This document shows, piece by piece, positions 1-13,256 of a stretch of DNA of 64,000 nucleotides. Each line of letters starts with the position of its first letter. The first letter of the stretch is position 1. This stretch comes from Himantopus leucocephalus (taxonomy: Eukaryota > Chordata > Aves > Charadriiformes > Recurvirostridae). The stretch covers positions 16,573,324 to 16,637,323 of the forward strand of contig RSEF01000005.1 of assembly GCA_003993805.1 (NCBI GenBank). Reading direction: 5' to 3'. Made by a program: the position numbers and the translations under genes. The notes beneath the pieces were generated by a model. The model was not told the origin of the DNA and searched no databases. It was given only the letters and a program-made list of their open reading frames with translations.

Positions 1-3000
1 TTTTAAAACAACTACTTTTAACTGAAATTATTTGCCCTAAAACCTGAAACTGCAGAAATTATTACTTCTGTGCAGCTTCAGGTATGTAAAATCCTGGGGC
101 CCCCCCCATTTATTTTTTTTTTAAATACAACTTCAGGCTTCAATCATAACAAAATCATATGTCTTCCTCCAAAGACAGAATATTTATGCAGTAACATAGT
201 TGCAGATACAGCATGATTTTGACATTTACTGTAGTCCTGGAAAGGGAACAGCCAAATGTACCCCTGGCACAGCTTTAATAATTTCAAAAAGGTATTTGCA
301 CGTAACTCCGGCTTACCATCTCAAAAATAGTAAGGAGAAAGTAGATGAAATAAAATATTATTGAACTCCCATTTCTACCTCCCAGGACGTAACTTAATAC
401 TTCAAAATAGGTCTTAAGTGGGACTCAAGTGATAGCTAAATCTCATACTAACAAAAGAGTAAATTTCACTCCTAGGGCACTGATGAGAAGATTCTCCTTC
501 CCTATTAGCCGAGATATATTTTCCAGGCAGTAACCTGCAATATAACTATCATTAATGCCCATATAACAGACTAGTAAGGTCATCCCTTTAAAAAATTTCT
601 TTGATATTTCAATTTTCAAGTTCACCAGCAGCCTCCTCAGAAATGCCTGCATTCCTAACAATTCAGCCAGTCTTTAGAATAACCCATTAGCCTCACCACC
701 CACTTCACACCGACCTATACCCTTTACAGTTCTGGAAGCTGAAACTTAGTGAAATAGCATTTGGTAAATATCATTTTGCCAAATAAGACCGCACCCGTAT
801 CAGTTGGGTGCATTTATTAACCTTGTTTTGCCTTTTACATTCCACTTCCGAATTTAAGTGGGGGTGGTGATGAGGCGAGGACTGGAAAGGAAAAGAGAGG
901 AGGTTTGGGACTATATGGCAGCTTCATATGAGGCATTTTTAAAGGCTTCTCTAGCGGTCTGTCAGAATTTCCAAAGATTACTTAAAAAAAAAAAAAGGAA
1001 GAAAAAACCCCACACCACCAGAGGGCTGCTGCCTGCAGGAAAATGAAACTGCTGCATTTTAACACTGCAGTGTAATTCCACCAGCTCCACAGGAGCATAA
1101 ATAAAAGTGACCAAGTTATAAATCTTTTTTAAGTAGAACACACAGCATCATACAAACACAGTTTTACTCGGTGACATTTTGTTTGAGAGATCAGGGACAA
1201 ATATCCCTAAGGAAACAAGCAACAAAAGTCAGCATAGCCACAAATTTTCAAAATGGGAACATCAAAGCATTTTTTTTATTTTATTAGATAGTTAAAACAA
1301 CTTTAGCTTTAATTTGCAGCCACAGAGATTTCAGCATTTATGTATCAATATTATAATGGAAGATAAATACAGCATGAAAAGGTATCATCACCTGGACAGA
1401 CCATGCTGTATGGTCTAGTCTATCCTCAGAAGATGAAAATCTACAGAGGTACATTAAAAAATGAAGTTAGCAAAAATGAACACTAGCAAATAAACAAACA
1501 AACAAAAATCAGTAGGCCTAAGTAGTAGGGTTATCCCAGGCCCTTCCATGCTGCTTTTTATTTCTGAAAAAGCTATCAATACTAGCTGGCTAATCCTGTC
1601 AGTCCCAAAGGGGAAGTCAAGCATTCTCTTAGTTATACAGCAGAGCATCATGAAAAAAGACAACAACAACAAAAACCAAAAACAACGAGATGAATTAACT
1701 TGCCAGAGGCTCCACCCCAAGTCAACGGCTGAGCCTGTTAGGGCCAATGAAGACTACATAGTTATTTTTTCTGAGTAATTTGCCTTGTAACTGCGCAATG
1801 ACATGAACAGAGCCTGTTTTGTACACATCCCTACTACTCTTCTCCCAAAAATGACCCAGCTTGGACTCTGTAGCATTTTAGAGAGCATAAGAGTACAAAC
1901 AGGGACCCAATCCTTTGAGAAGTTGAGTACCTTTAATCCAATGGGCCTTCAGAGTAAGGAATAATCTTTCACACCAGAATTCGGACTCTACAGCATCAAG
2001 CACAAGGTTGGTATTTTGCGTACACAAAAAAACCAACCCTGAAATACATACATAGTCATACACACACAAAGCGTACAGTGCATTATGTATATAAATACTC
2101 AGCTTATCCCCATGTGACATACCACATTGATGTGTAGCTGGTGCAGGGTTTATCAACAGTGCAAAACAAAGGCACAACTGGTACAAGTAAATAGGTAAAG
2201 ATGGGGAAGACTGAACTTCTACACAGGGCAAGGTTCTTATGCGCCCTGGTACACTTCTCCAAACCTCACACAGCCTGCACTGCCCTATTTTCACCGCTGC
2301 TTGTGCCAGGATATGTGTTACCCACCAGTGCTAGAGCTCCACCTCTGACAGCAAGGTAGACATACCCTTTGATTAAGATCCTTTGCTTTGCCACTTTTTC
2401 AATTCCCACCATTTCAATGAGTAGAGAAAGACCTACGACACACAGGTTTCTCCCCTCTGGTGGACTCTTCAGAAACTTGCAGTAGAGAAGTAGACACTTG
2501 AACAGTAAATATGGTAAGTTTGCTATTGTAATAAATCTTTATTAATTCTTGAGAAGCAGTCCACAGACCACCTGGTTCCGTAGAGCCACAGGCAGTAAAA
2601 CACTGAGAATAAATAAGCATTGGTGGAGCCAAAGAGGCTCTCAGCTGTAACTCATCTGATTCAATGGAGATAAGAGTAACAGTGATGACAGCATTACAAC
2701 ACAGATCCAGAAGCCATGCCTATTTTTGCAGTATTTCTTCTGAGCAGGAAGAGCCACCTGGTAACATGATGGCAACTGTCCCAACCATGCTACTAGTCTG
2801 GCTGTTGCTTTCCCTAGCAAAGATGCAGTAATGATAAAGGTAAGGATGTTTTCTAAATACTAAAGCTTAATGCAAACTGGTCAGGTGATTTCAGTATATG
2901 TATGTGTAGAATACTAGAGAAGAATTACTGCTAAAAGTATTAAAACATCCGCTTGCCTTAATTTGTCTGTTAGCTGAGCAGACAGACTTCTGCTTTAAGG

Positions 3001-4580
3001 ATGAAAGAGAGTAACTTGTAAAATGCTGGCCCTGTATTTTCAGTTTGAATTGAATTCGCTTACAGTATCATTCCACTTAGTGCTCTAATTTGCTTGAATA
3101 TTCACTGCAGACGAGATGTATTCCTAGGCTGCTCTTAACTAGAACACTGCCAGAGGTCTGCCTCTGCTACCATTAATGAGAAGCTTGCTCATGGGTCAGA
3201 CTCCCCTCTCGGATAAACTTGAGCAAGGCCTTGAAGTCACTGGCACTGCATAGATGTAACTGAGTGCTGAATTTGACTTATGTCTTCAGTGCAATCAGGA
3301 AACAACCAGAAGCAAGAGAGAGATGATCTCACAAATATGAGCAGTGAAATAAACCACAGATCCAGAAGAAAAGCAGTATGGAACAAAACCCAGAAACACT
3401 AGGACAGATCTTTCTTTGTTGTCAGTGATTACTAATTTTAATCAAAGTTTAATGCTTTATAGGGGTGGGAAGTTTGGAAAAAAAGTGTAGATTTAGCTAG
3501 TTTCAAAAGCTAATGAAAAACTGTTTAAGGCTGGTGCTCGCAAAGTATAAAGAATCTTAAAAGCCGTGCCACTCATAGCTGTGTCTTTTCAACAAAACAA
3601 GTGCCTGCGTTTAATAGGACTATAGTGCTTGTGTCATTGCCAAGTTCTAATATAATACTTGGCTTTGTCTTTGGTGATGATTTTTGTAGAGACAGGCATT
3701 GCAAACACACAAACAGCTCTCAGTCTTCCTCTCAGCTTTCTGCAGGAAAGGACTACTTCAAATACTGCTACTGTACCAAAATGGATACACGGAGGAAATA
3801 CAGAGAGGGCTCCCTTCTTCCCACTTCTGCCCCAGTCACTAAGCTCAGCTTGCAAAGTTCTAGGCTCCATCCTCCCTGCTTTGCACTGCTCCAGCAGTGC
3901 AAAGTAGGCAAGAATCCAGCCTATCAAGCTGGCTGGGGATCCCCCCAGCATTAGGGAATCACAATGTAGTTTAGCATCACTTTTTCTTTCTAACTTTGGT
4001 GTAAGAGTCTTAACCAAGGTGAGGGCAAGATCTGCAGAGCAGCTGTATTCCAGCAATCCTAATCTGCCTGCCATAAGAAGCATCTCATGGTCTTCAAAAC
4101 CAAATACAGATTAGAGAAGCTGTGCTGTTCAGGACAGCTTTGCTTTAGCCTGCTTTCTTAAGGAAACAAATTTTAAATGTCTGTAATTCCCCCATTACAC
4201 CAGAATAGATTAGCAAGTTTCAACCAAGTTTGAAAGAGCAAGGGAAGTCTCTAAGATTCTACAAGTTTCATGGAAAGTGCTGAATGTCGGCGGCAGGGGG
4301 GGAGATTCAAACTATTGCCCCCACAATGGAAAGAGTAATCATGATTTAATCCTTAGTGTCTTCCGAGGGAAAGAAAAAAGATGGACAGGCAGCAGAGATG
4401 GCTCCAAATGAGCCACAAACACTGTCTTCACCTAGCCCAAGGGACATAGAGAGACCAGGAGGAGGAAGGCAATATAGGGTACAAAACAAGAGTTGTTTAG
4501 TTTCACAGTTCACTGAACAAGTTATGGTGTAGTTGCACAGGACAATAGAGAATAGCAGAGTTTGGAAGTGATCTCTGGAG

Positions 4581-4863
4581 ATCATAGAATGGTTTAGGTT
4601 GGAAGGGGCCTTAAAGATCATCTAGTTCAAAACCCCCTGCCATGGGCAGGGACACCTTCCACTAGACCAGGTTGCTCAAAGCCCCATCCAACCTGGCCTT
4701 GAACACTTCCAGGGACAGGGCATCCACAACTTCTCTGGGCAATCTGTTCCAGTGCCTCACCACCCTCACAGTGAAAAATTTCTTCCTAATATCTATTCTA
4801 AATCTACCCTCTTTCAGTTTGAAGCCATCATCTAGTTCAACACACTTGGTCAAAGCAGTCAAC
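4581..4863 (-). mobile_element. CR1 LINE 3' end, truncated
   Basis: On the minus strand this is the end of CR1 ORF2 plus the short 3' UTR. The frame at 4862-4662 carries the family signature VRHWNRLPREVVD followed by SLEVFKARLDGAL. The plus strand opens with ATCATAGAAT, the complement of the CR1 tail. It lies in the same orientation as BRSK2. Typical 5'-truncated copy. Confidence 0.92.
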
Positions 4864-4990
4864 TAGAGCAGGCTGCTCAAGGCTATCTCTTGTTTGTTTT
4901 TGAATATATGCAAGGATGGAGACTTCCCAACATCTCTAGGCAACCTGTGCCAGGTTCAACTCACCCTCACAGTGGAGAAGCTTCTATACA
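4864..4990 (-). mobile_element. Second CR1 3'-region fragment, abutting the first
   Basis: The sequence repeats the CR1 ORF2 end in a different subfamily version (matching the usual 'grammar' of a short-tandem F-E-Y-M-Q-G-W-R-L-P-N-I type segment: antisense of 'caaggatggagacttc' and 'caacctgtgcca'). It restarts the same part of the element immediately after the first copy, so it is a separate insertion lacking its own 3' tail. It may be the target into which the first copy inserted. Confidence 0.75.
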
Positions 4991-6988
4991 CACAAAGGCC
5001 CAACAAAGATCAGTGCCTTAGTGTGAAAGGGATTATATGCAGATAATGTAACACAAATTATCTTTCCTCTCAGTTCACAATCTAGGCAAGACACCAGAAG
5101 TGTGGAAGACAAAACATACGTAAGAGAAAATAATTCTCTGAGGACACACAGTGCATCAGTGTTAATTTCTCAAAGACAATGCATCTGTATAAGAAGCAGG
5201 AGAAAACCCTAGAAGTACCTTATTTTTCAGTCTACCATGACCATAGAATTTAAAAATACATATATATACACCTCTAACAATAATATACGCTTTAGAGACA
5301 GATTGTTTTCTTGCTTAGAGAATTTCTACCAGCTCTTCTAGCAGTAACCATCAACCTATTTAAATAGGGTTGAAATGATTAAGGGGCTCAGTCTTGGAAC
5401 TGTAACATCCCCAAAAGTTTTCCAAAAATACACTCCTAAAGTCTTCATTAATTTGCGGTAGGAGATTGCAGCTGTAAAAGAACCAAATACCTGTTGGCAT
5501 CTTCTAGATTAGGATGCCAATCCTTGAACCAGCTTCCAGTTTGAAGAGGCAAGGTACCTTCAAAGTTTAAAACCAAAACAAAACACCCCACCCCCCCCAA
5601 AAAAAACCCCAACAAAGAAACAGAAAACCCACCACCAAACCAAAAAACAGATGACCAGAACTTCAAAAGGAAAACCGTAGATCAATCCTGTACCTGCTGA
5701 CAGCACATCATCTCAATGTGAGACAGCCAAGCTACCCACCATTTACAACCTGAAAATAAGAACTTTGGAACAGAATACTGGGAAAGATTAAGAGATTTGA
5801 ATAAGGTAAAAATCTAAAAGTCAAATCCATTCCTTAATCTTAGGGACAGGTCACAGTTATTAAAAGGTATTCACTGAATGAAACTTACCCAGGGCAAATG
5901 GCTGGCACGATGAGTAACCCAACCCTCAGTTGGCAAGCAGTCAGTAAGACATGAGAAATTTTTAAACATCCCACATAGTGTACTTCATACCACAAGGATT
6001 TGAAATGTGAAGTCTTCTTTTCCTGCTTGAACTCGTGGTTTAATTCAAATGCAATAAAACAGTAATCTTAGCAAAGTCTTGTGCTATCTTAGCTCAAACT
6101 TTATCAGGGCAGGATATTGTTTACTTTAAAAATAAAATTTAAAAAAAGGAAACTATACATCACCAGCTCACGTTTAGCTGCAAATACGTTATTGCTGGTT
6201 CCTCTTCCTCACAGATTATATTACCATAGCACAGATGAGCCAATATTATGAACCTGGGCTACAGTGTACCTCATCCTGGACCAAAGCAACAAAACAATCA
6301 ATTTTCCAAGAAGAGCACCTGTGTAGAAATCTAGTGTCTACATTGCTAGCCACACATAAAATAATAAAGAAGGAGTGAAAAACAGATAAAGAGCCAAGCA
6401 ATTTCATCAACATTCCCTGCTGGGTCAGTATGAAGGCCTGATACGTTCTCATCTGCAGCTGAAGGACTGCTGTTCAGCCTTTGGCAGACTGAAACTTACA
6501 GGTCTAAGAGTAGGCTTTAGACAGGCAGTAGAAAATTAACACATTTTTCGTCCAGACCAGTTTGTTTCTCCCAGAAACAAATTTTTTCTTTCAGAAATTT
6601 TAGTTCCAGTCAATAGTATTTTTAATAACTAAATAACAGGGGCAGTCAACTTACGGCATGTAAGGCTGAACACGCAGAGGAATGACACTGCAAAAGCAGA
6701 GCTTGTTAATACATTTCTAACGTAGACATTATTAAAAAAATATACATTATCACACTGATTTTTTTTCCCCCCACAATAAGTACATACTGCAAAAGACAGC
6801 AAATCAAAATTGCAAGAGCCTCAGGATATGAAGAGAATATGTTGTTTTGTCAGTAGAAGCAGGCAGCAAGAAGACCACTTACTAAATGGATACCTGAAAA
6901 CATTTTTCTTTTTTTTTTTTTTTGTTAAAGTTCATCACTTCACTGGAAATATTATCATGCCTAAATTCCTACATAATGTTGGAACACT

Positions 6989-7010
6989 AAAAAAAAAAAA
7001 AAAAANAAAA
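6989..7010. repeat. Poly-A run with a single N
   Basis: Seventeen A, one N at 7006, then four A. A poly-T run lies 65 bp to the left (6909-6923). The N marks an unresolved homopolymer length. Confidence 0.95.
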
Positions 7011-9879
7011 GGGTACTTGCACACCCTAAGCCACTTGATGCTGGTTTCTCTCCTCAATTCTCCCCTGCACCCTGCATTAACCCATTTACTATCAGTTGAT
7101 GTTGCAAATCTTGGTGTAAAGCTTTTACCAGCAATAATCTCCTTTTGGCAGTAACTGGCAAGTTATCTACTTTTTTCCAATCTCTTTAATTGTGAAATCA
7201 CTGACTATCAATGGGTGGATGTTAGATAAGAAACTGAAGAGCAGCCTGTTATCAGTGGTAAGCTACACAAGGAACGGTCCCTTTCAGTCTAACCTCACCC
7301 CTTCCACCAACCCAAATGAAAAAGGTTTATTTAAATCAGAAATTAAAAAAATATTTCTTTTCCTCTGAAGTATGCAATAATCTTTCTGCAAGGAAGCCAG
7401 AGTAGGAACAGCAGAAGTCTAAAAGGCAGAAACTGCCTGGCACAGTCATGGGGTGCAAAACAGTAAGCTCAGCCATCAGAACTTCATGAAAGAGTTATTC
7501 AGCGCAGCTTTAGGGCTACTTTAATTTATGTCAGTTGACAATGATCTCTGTGGCCTTCAGGAAATAATAAAATAATTTTCTCCAAGTAAAACTGAAAGAG
7601 CTGACAACTCAAGATAAGTATTCTATTCAACCCACTCCAGCATTAAGTAGCTATCCATCCGCTACCTACCCCAGTCTGAAGGTTACTCTGCACTATTCTG
7701 AAGGCAACAGTACCATTTGCAAAAGAATGTACCTAGATTTGTTTAAATATAAACACCATCGTTTACCTTCTTTGTCCATACTGCTCTCTATCCTCAGTCT
7801 CACCACACACTTCAATTTATTATCCTTTAAAGACTGCATCCCAAGCTCATTGCAAAAGAAACAGTATATTCCTGTTCATACAGTCCACAGCACAGCAGCA
7901 ATTTCATAGGCATCTCTGCCACAAATGACGCATTCAAGAAAAAAATGCTTGCAGCTACATCAATAGTGAGTAATACACTTTTATGAAAGGAACCAATACA
8001 ATTTCCTCTGTTCCACCTAAATTCCATTTAAACACAATTTTCAAAAGCTATGAAGCAATGAAAAAAAAAATCTTCTGGGTGGACTTTTTGCATAGTTTTT
8101 CTATAATTTTATCAGTAGTGTTTCTAGCCTGTGAACAGAATTAAAGGAATTAATTACAATGTTTTATCCCCATTCAAAATTAAATGTAGAATAAGTCAAA
8201 CGGAACTGGATGAACATTCGTGCACCTTGTAAAAAACCTTTCTGGAAAAGTTCACATCTTTCAGTCAAGGGTGCTCATGGGAATCATGTCCAAACTGTCC
8301 AGGAAAACAAAATTTTCCATGTGCACTTGCAAACATTTGTTGGAAGTGCTCACACAACTATCCAAGTAGAACGTAATACTCCTATGCAGCATATGCAACA
8401 GACTACATACAGGAGTACAATTTAAATCTTTGAATAGTGATTAACTGCAACCAATCCGTAAGTGAGGTAAAGACAGTTGGGGAAAGGAGATAAAAAATTG
8501 TTTGCCAGAAAATCTGAAACAAGGAAGGACTTAAAGGAAATCACTCTGCACTTACAGACACTGCAGATGAAGACAGTTCAAGTTCGTTAAGAACACTATT
8601 TACAACAAATTATTCATGTTACTTTACAGATCAGTATGGATGTTTTGTAGAAAAAAACAGTAGTTTATGCACGAACTGAAAATGGAACAACCGCCTCATA
8701 TTCTGCAAGCAGAACGAACAGCATTATTAACTAGGACTGCTAAACATCCTAGGTTTGTTTAAAACAAAACCAGAAGATTTCTTTGTGACATTTATTAATA
8801 GAACAATCAATGACAAACAAAAAAATTCCACCCTTACCTATTTATCATGCCCTTGATTATCTTCCTACTGAAGTCAGCTCAACTTAAAACCCTGACTGAC
8901 TTCACAAGGGCAACTTGCAGTATCTCAGCATTTGAAAAGGAACACTCCTCGAGCATTCTTTTATGTCTCTGCCTTTACTCTACCTTCATGGAAATCTATA
9001 TCCACGCTTCCACCTCTTCTTATTTTGACTGTTCTCCTATGTGCATAATACATTCCTCATGCAGTGTCTCTTACTTCAGAGGGCCTTACTTCCAAATTTC
9101 TCATTTCCTTTCAAATTTCTTCTGAAAGCTGGAATTCTTTCACCACCTACATTTGTTCTATATTACCTGCCTACTAATTTTGAGGCAGATACCAACATTT
9201 GTTATCATCATTGCAATTACTGTTTAACTTTCTAAAGTATACAATATTAAAGACTTCCCAAAATATAATGTATTGAGTAAATGTATGGTATACTTAAAAA
9301 TATTGCAATGTTCAAGAATCCAAAACATACACTGGCTGCACCACTCAATTTACAAAAGGAATTGTAAGAACCCACTTAAAATGCTGCACTTGCTCTTCTC
9401 ATGGAGTCACAGGTTTTCTTGAGATCCGAAAGAATTCCTCTCAAGAGGTAAATTCTGTTGAGAAGCTTTTTTTATTTCTCCAACCTCTCTCATGATTCTG
9501 ATGAAGTCCTTCCCACTGCAGTGGCACAAAATGACATCAGAGCGGTGACAGAAAGTATAAAAGTGCTTGAGCAGTGCAAGAACTCTATTTGTGAAATCAC
9601 TGCTTCTCTAGTTCCTGCTGATGTCTGAAACGTAGGTATATAAATAGTCATACAGTCCTACTCATTTGATGGTATCTGAATTTTAACAACTCTTGGGTAA
9701 GAAAGCTTACTGTGCTTTACAAAGAAAAACAGTCATTCAGAGCCTGCTCCTGTTTCAACAAACTCATAATAATTTTGCTACTGATATTGGGGTAAAAGAC
9801 TAATGGTGTGCCTCTACAAAGTCTGCAGAAGGATGGAAGCTAAAAATCATTTTCACTGTAGTTAGCAAACAGGAATTTG

Positions 9880-9881
<2 letters not shown>

Positions 9882-9915
<34 letters not shown>

Positions 9916-9920
9916 NAAAA
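9882..9920. repeat. Poly-A run with a single N
   Basis: Thirty-four A, N at 9916, four A, then A/G-rich sequence. No retroposed body with a recognisable identity sits beside it, so I do not call it a retrocopy tail. Confidence 0.95.
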
Positions 9921-12900
9921 GAAAAAAAGAGAGAAAGTCATAAAAGGGATATCTGAACTTTGCCGTTCAGACTCGTGGCATGGTAAAACTAGTTTATTTC
10001 AGTCAGTAATGCAGGCAAACAGCACTTTGGAACAATCAGATCAAAGGTATATACAGTTAAGAAAGACCAAATCATTACTTGAAAATCCATTAAGTCAGTG
10101 TGACATAACCTTTCTTGGCAAAATTTCATTCTTAAGACCTCTACTGCCCACAGTATTGCTATTGTATTTCTATGATTATTAATTAACCATTTAAGTCTTC
10201 ACAGACTATCATGCCAAAGGGTACGGATTCACTGTTTTGAAAGAAACTTTTTTAAGGAAAGTAAAACATACATATGAAAACATTAATAGAATATATAATG
10301 GTTTGTTGTTTGTTTGTTTAAAAAGGCCATGGGGGGAAATACAAGGATTTACACCTCTATAACGATGCATTCATCTAGACAGCTAAATGGAATAAAGCTG
10401 TACTCTTTAGATTCTCTTAGATTCAACACACTGGGTCAGAAAAAAAATAATAAAAATACAGCAGTATGAATTAAAAGGATACACTTTGTTTAGCCTACTT
10501 ACCTAAGGAAACCAGGACTCTGAAATCACATTGTCTACCAAACACTCCTCGAATAGATCTACAGCTTTCAACTTCAACCAAATTTGACAGAGACAAATAA
10601 AAAAATTAACAAATTTCAGTTTCTGCTGGTGTCATGGAAACAGGTGGTTAAGGCTGTAAAGAAACATCCTGTTTAATCCACCACTGAGTAACAGGCTATT
10701 ACATTTTACTCAGACCCAAATTTACTGATTTCTGTTCTTACATAACTCAATAGCATACTGCTGAACACCTCACTGATGGCTCATATATAATTAACATATT
10801 ATAGACCAAAACAGCTGTAAGTTATATGGTATACAATGCAGAAAAGGGACCCCCTACACTATTTGTGAAGGTCCAAGTGCAGAGTTTCAAGTAGGATTCT
10901 TTGTATGGCATATCTGCAGAACTGGGCTTAAAAGAGAAAGAAAGGAACAAGACAAAATGGATCAGTAACATTAAATTTTTCATCAAGTTTATCTCAAAGT
11001 GAATAGCGCCAACGTCTTATTGCTTGTAGACAAGGCAGTGTTTTGGAAATTTCAACTGGACATTGAACTGGTGCCATAGCAAACAATGATGCTGAAGCCT
11101 ATACAGTGACTGTCAAACAAAAACACAAGAAAACCCTCTGAAACACTGAAGCCCTTCACAAGAAATACTTCAGGTTCCTCATCTTTGCACTAATTAATAA
11201 ATATTCACTACAGTCAATCTGAATTACTCTTAAGAGTTTGAAGGGTGGAATAGGGGTTAATGAGGCCAAAAGAAACATACGAACAGAGATATCTGTAGGA
11301 TTTAAAAAAAAAAAAAAGCAAGGAATACGCAATAAGCTGATTTCACACAGAATTAGTGGCAAATAGAGAAAAGCCTCTATTTAATCTAAAACTAAAACAG
11401 TGTTTCATGATCAGGTATGACTGGGGTTTCCTCAAGGCACGCTATTTCCACGTGTCTTATTGTAACATGCCGCACATCCTTTGCTCATTACTGTTAATTA
11501 CAATGAAAAACTCCTATAATTAACTGTAGAAGAATGTATCAATGAAACTTACATAAACCAACCTTTCCCCATATACCCATATATACAGTAACGATCTTTT
11601 AGACTGACAGTTCTGTAAAATAATTTTTGAGTACAATAATTAAGATTATGCTGCTTCTTGTGTTCCTGCAAAATCAAAGAGATTCTATGAGCTATTCCTC
11701 CAGCTGCAGTAAACAAGGGATGCTCTGAATTCAACCTATTACAAAAGCAAACCATCTTACTACAGTACTCAAATTATACAATAAATTCATATGCTACTTT
11801 ATTAAAAATAATTTTCCACAGTTCCTCTGTCATTCCCACTACAAGCAAAGAACTAAGCACAGACATTCTTCAGCAGTGCCCTGTGTAGCCCTTTTCCAAC
11901 TTCTCCGACTAAGAGGCCCTAATCCTCTCTTTGTGGCATCAGTCACCCTCAGCAAGCTTGACGCACCAGCACAGAAGGCCGCTCAGGACAAATTTTGCAT
12001 ACCCAATTTTGAATTCTAATCAACACTTTCACCAACGGTTGTTACCACCAATTTGAACTGAAGGCTTTTCCCTGTCAGTTTTGCCCACCCACAGCCAGAT
12101 GTCACCAGGTTCCACCAATGTCACAGATAGGGCAACTGGACCTGTTTTCAGGGACCAGTAGGCTGCTGGTGGTAAACACTTTTTTTCAGCTTTTAAGGTG
12201 GCAGTCAGTGAGAAATTCACAGAGAAAGCCATTAAGAGTTCCACTTACTATTAAGTTCTTGCTCAATGGCACCCTTTCTAAGTCTGCCCTGAACTATGAA
12301 CCCACGCTCCTTCCCAAATCCCCCTTCTTTTGATGTCAGTAAAAGCAGATAAAAGTAGTTAATACATTTGTATAATATTAATGTATCTGGGAGCAAAGCT
12401 AGACCTGCCTATCTGAAAAAAACTTTATAGAGTCAAGAATTTTTTTATTCAAAATAAAAAATGATGGATATGAAGATGACTGCAAAATGGATAGGACTTC
12501 GCAACACAATTTACACTTTCCATTCATCATTACATTTTGTCAGATTTTACTTCTCACTCTTCGCCATTCCCTTGGGAAAAAAAAAATAATATTCCAAGCC
12601 ACTACCTCCTAATCTTCCAAGTTTTAAAGTCAAGCACTAAAAGAATGATTACAACCACTATTTTCTTCAGCCATATGCCACCGCAACCCAAATTCAAAGT
12701 TATACACCGTGACAACATAGTATGGTAAATCAGGCCCTCACACTGCGCTTGCTGTCCTCTCTCTAAAATGCTGCAGGTTGCCTGCTTACCCTCCAAAACA
12801 AGCAGGATGAAGACTAGCTACGTACCACACACTGTTCATGCCATTCTGCACGCTCCCAAATGTGATTAGCACAGAAAATGCGAGAATACCAGAAGGCATC

Positions 12901-13223
12901 TTTCCATATTTTGCCATGGACATCTAATACCGAGTTAAATTTCACCTCAGTGCCTTATTCTGTTAATCAAGGGCGGGTATAGCAAGGAAGACATATACTG
13001 ACATCAGCTACTTTCAAGATTTCTCTTCCTCTTCCCCCCACCTCCAGGTTCGATGACACCATGCATTGTGCATTTTATGTGCATTCATGTGTGCAAACAG
13101 CAGAGACATCTATAAAGATCAGTTATGTGGTAAAACTGCAAAAGGAAACTTTCACCCTTGTCCAGCTGGTTGAATAACTGCAGAGGCCGACAGCAGCAAG
13201 CCTCTAAATACATCCTCTTCTTC

Positions 13224-13224
<1 letters not shown>

Positions 13225-13255
<31 letters not shown>

Positions 13256-13256
13256 N
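13225..13256. repeat. Poly-C run with terminal N
   Basis: Thirty-one C in a row and then N at 13256. On the minus strand, the BRSK2 sense strand, it is a G-run able in principle to form a quadruplex. Its length is probably not exact, given the N. Confidence 0.95.

Noticed and set aside
3634..4083. 149-codon minus-strand frame in BRSK2 intron 1
   Set aside because: No domain and ordinary composition; the opposite strand is equally open over part of it.
9882..9920. Poly-A as a processed-gene tail
   Set aside because: No retrocopied body on the 5' side and no target duplication.
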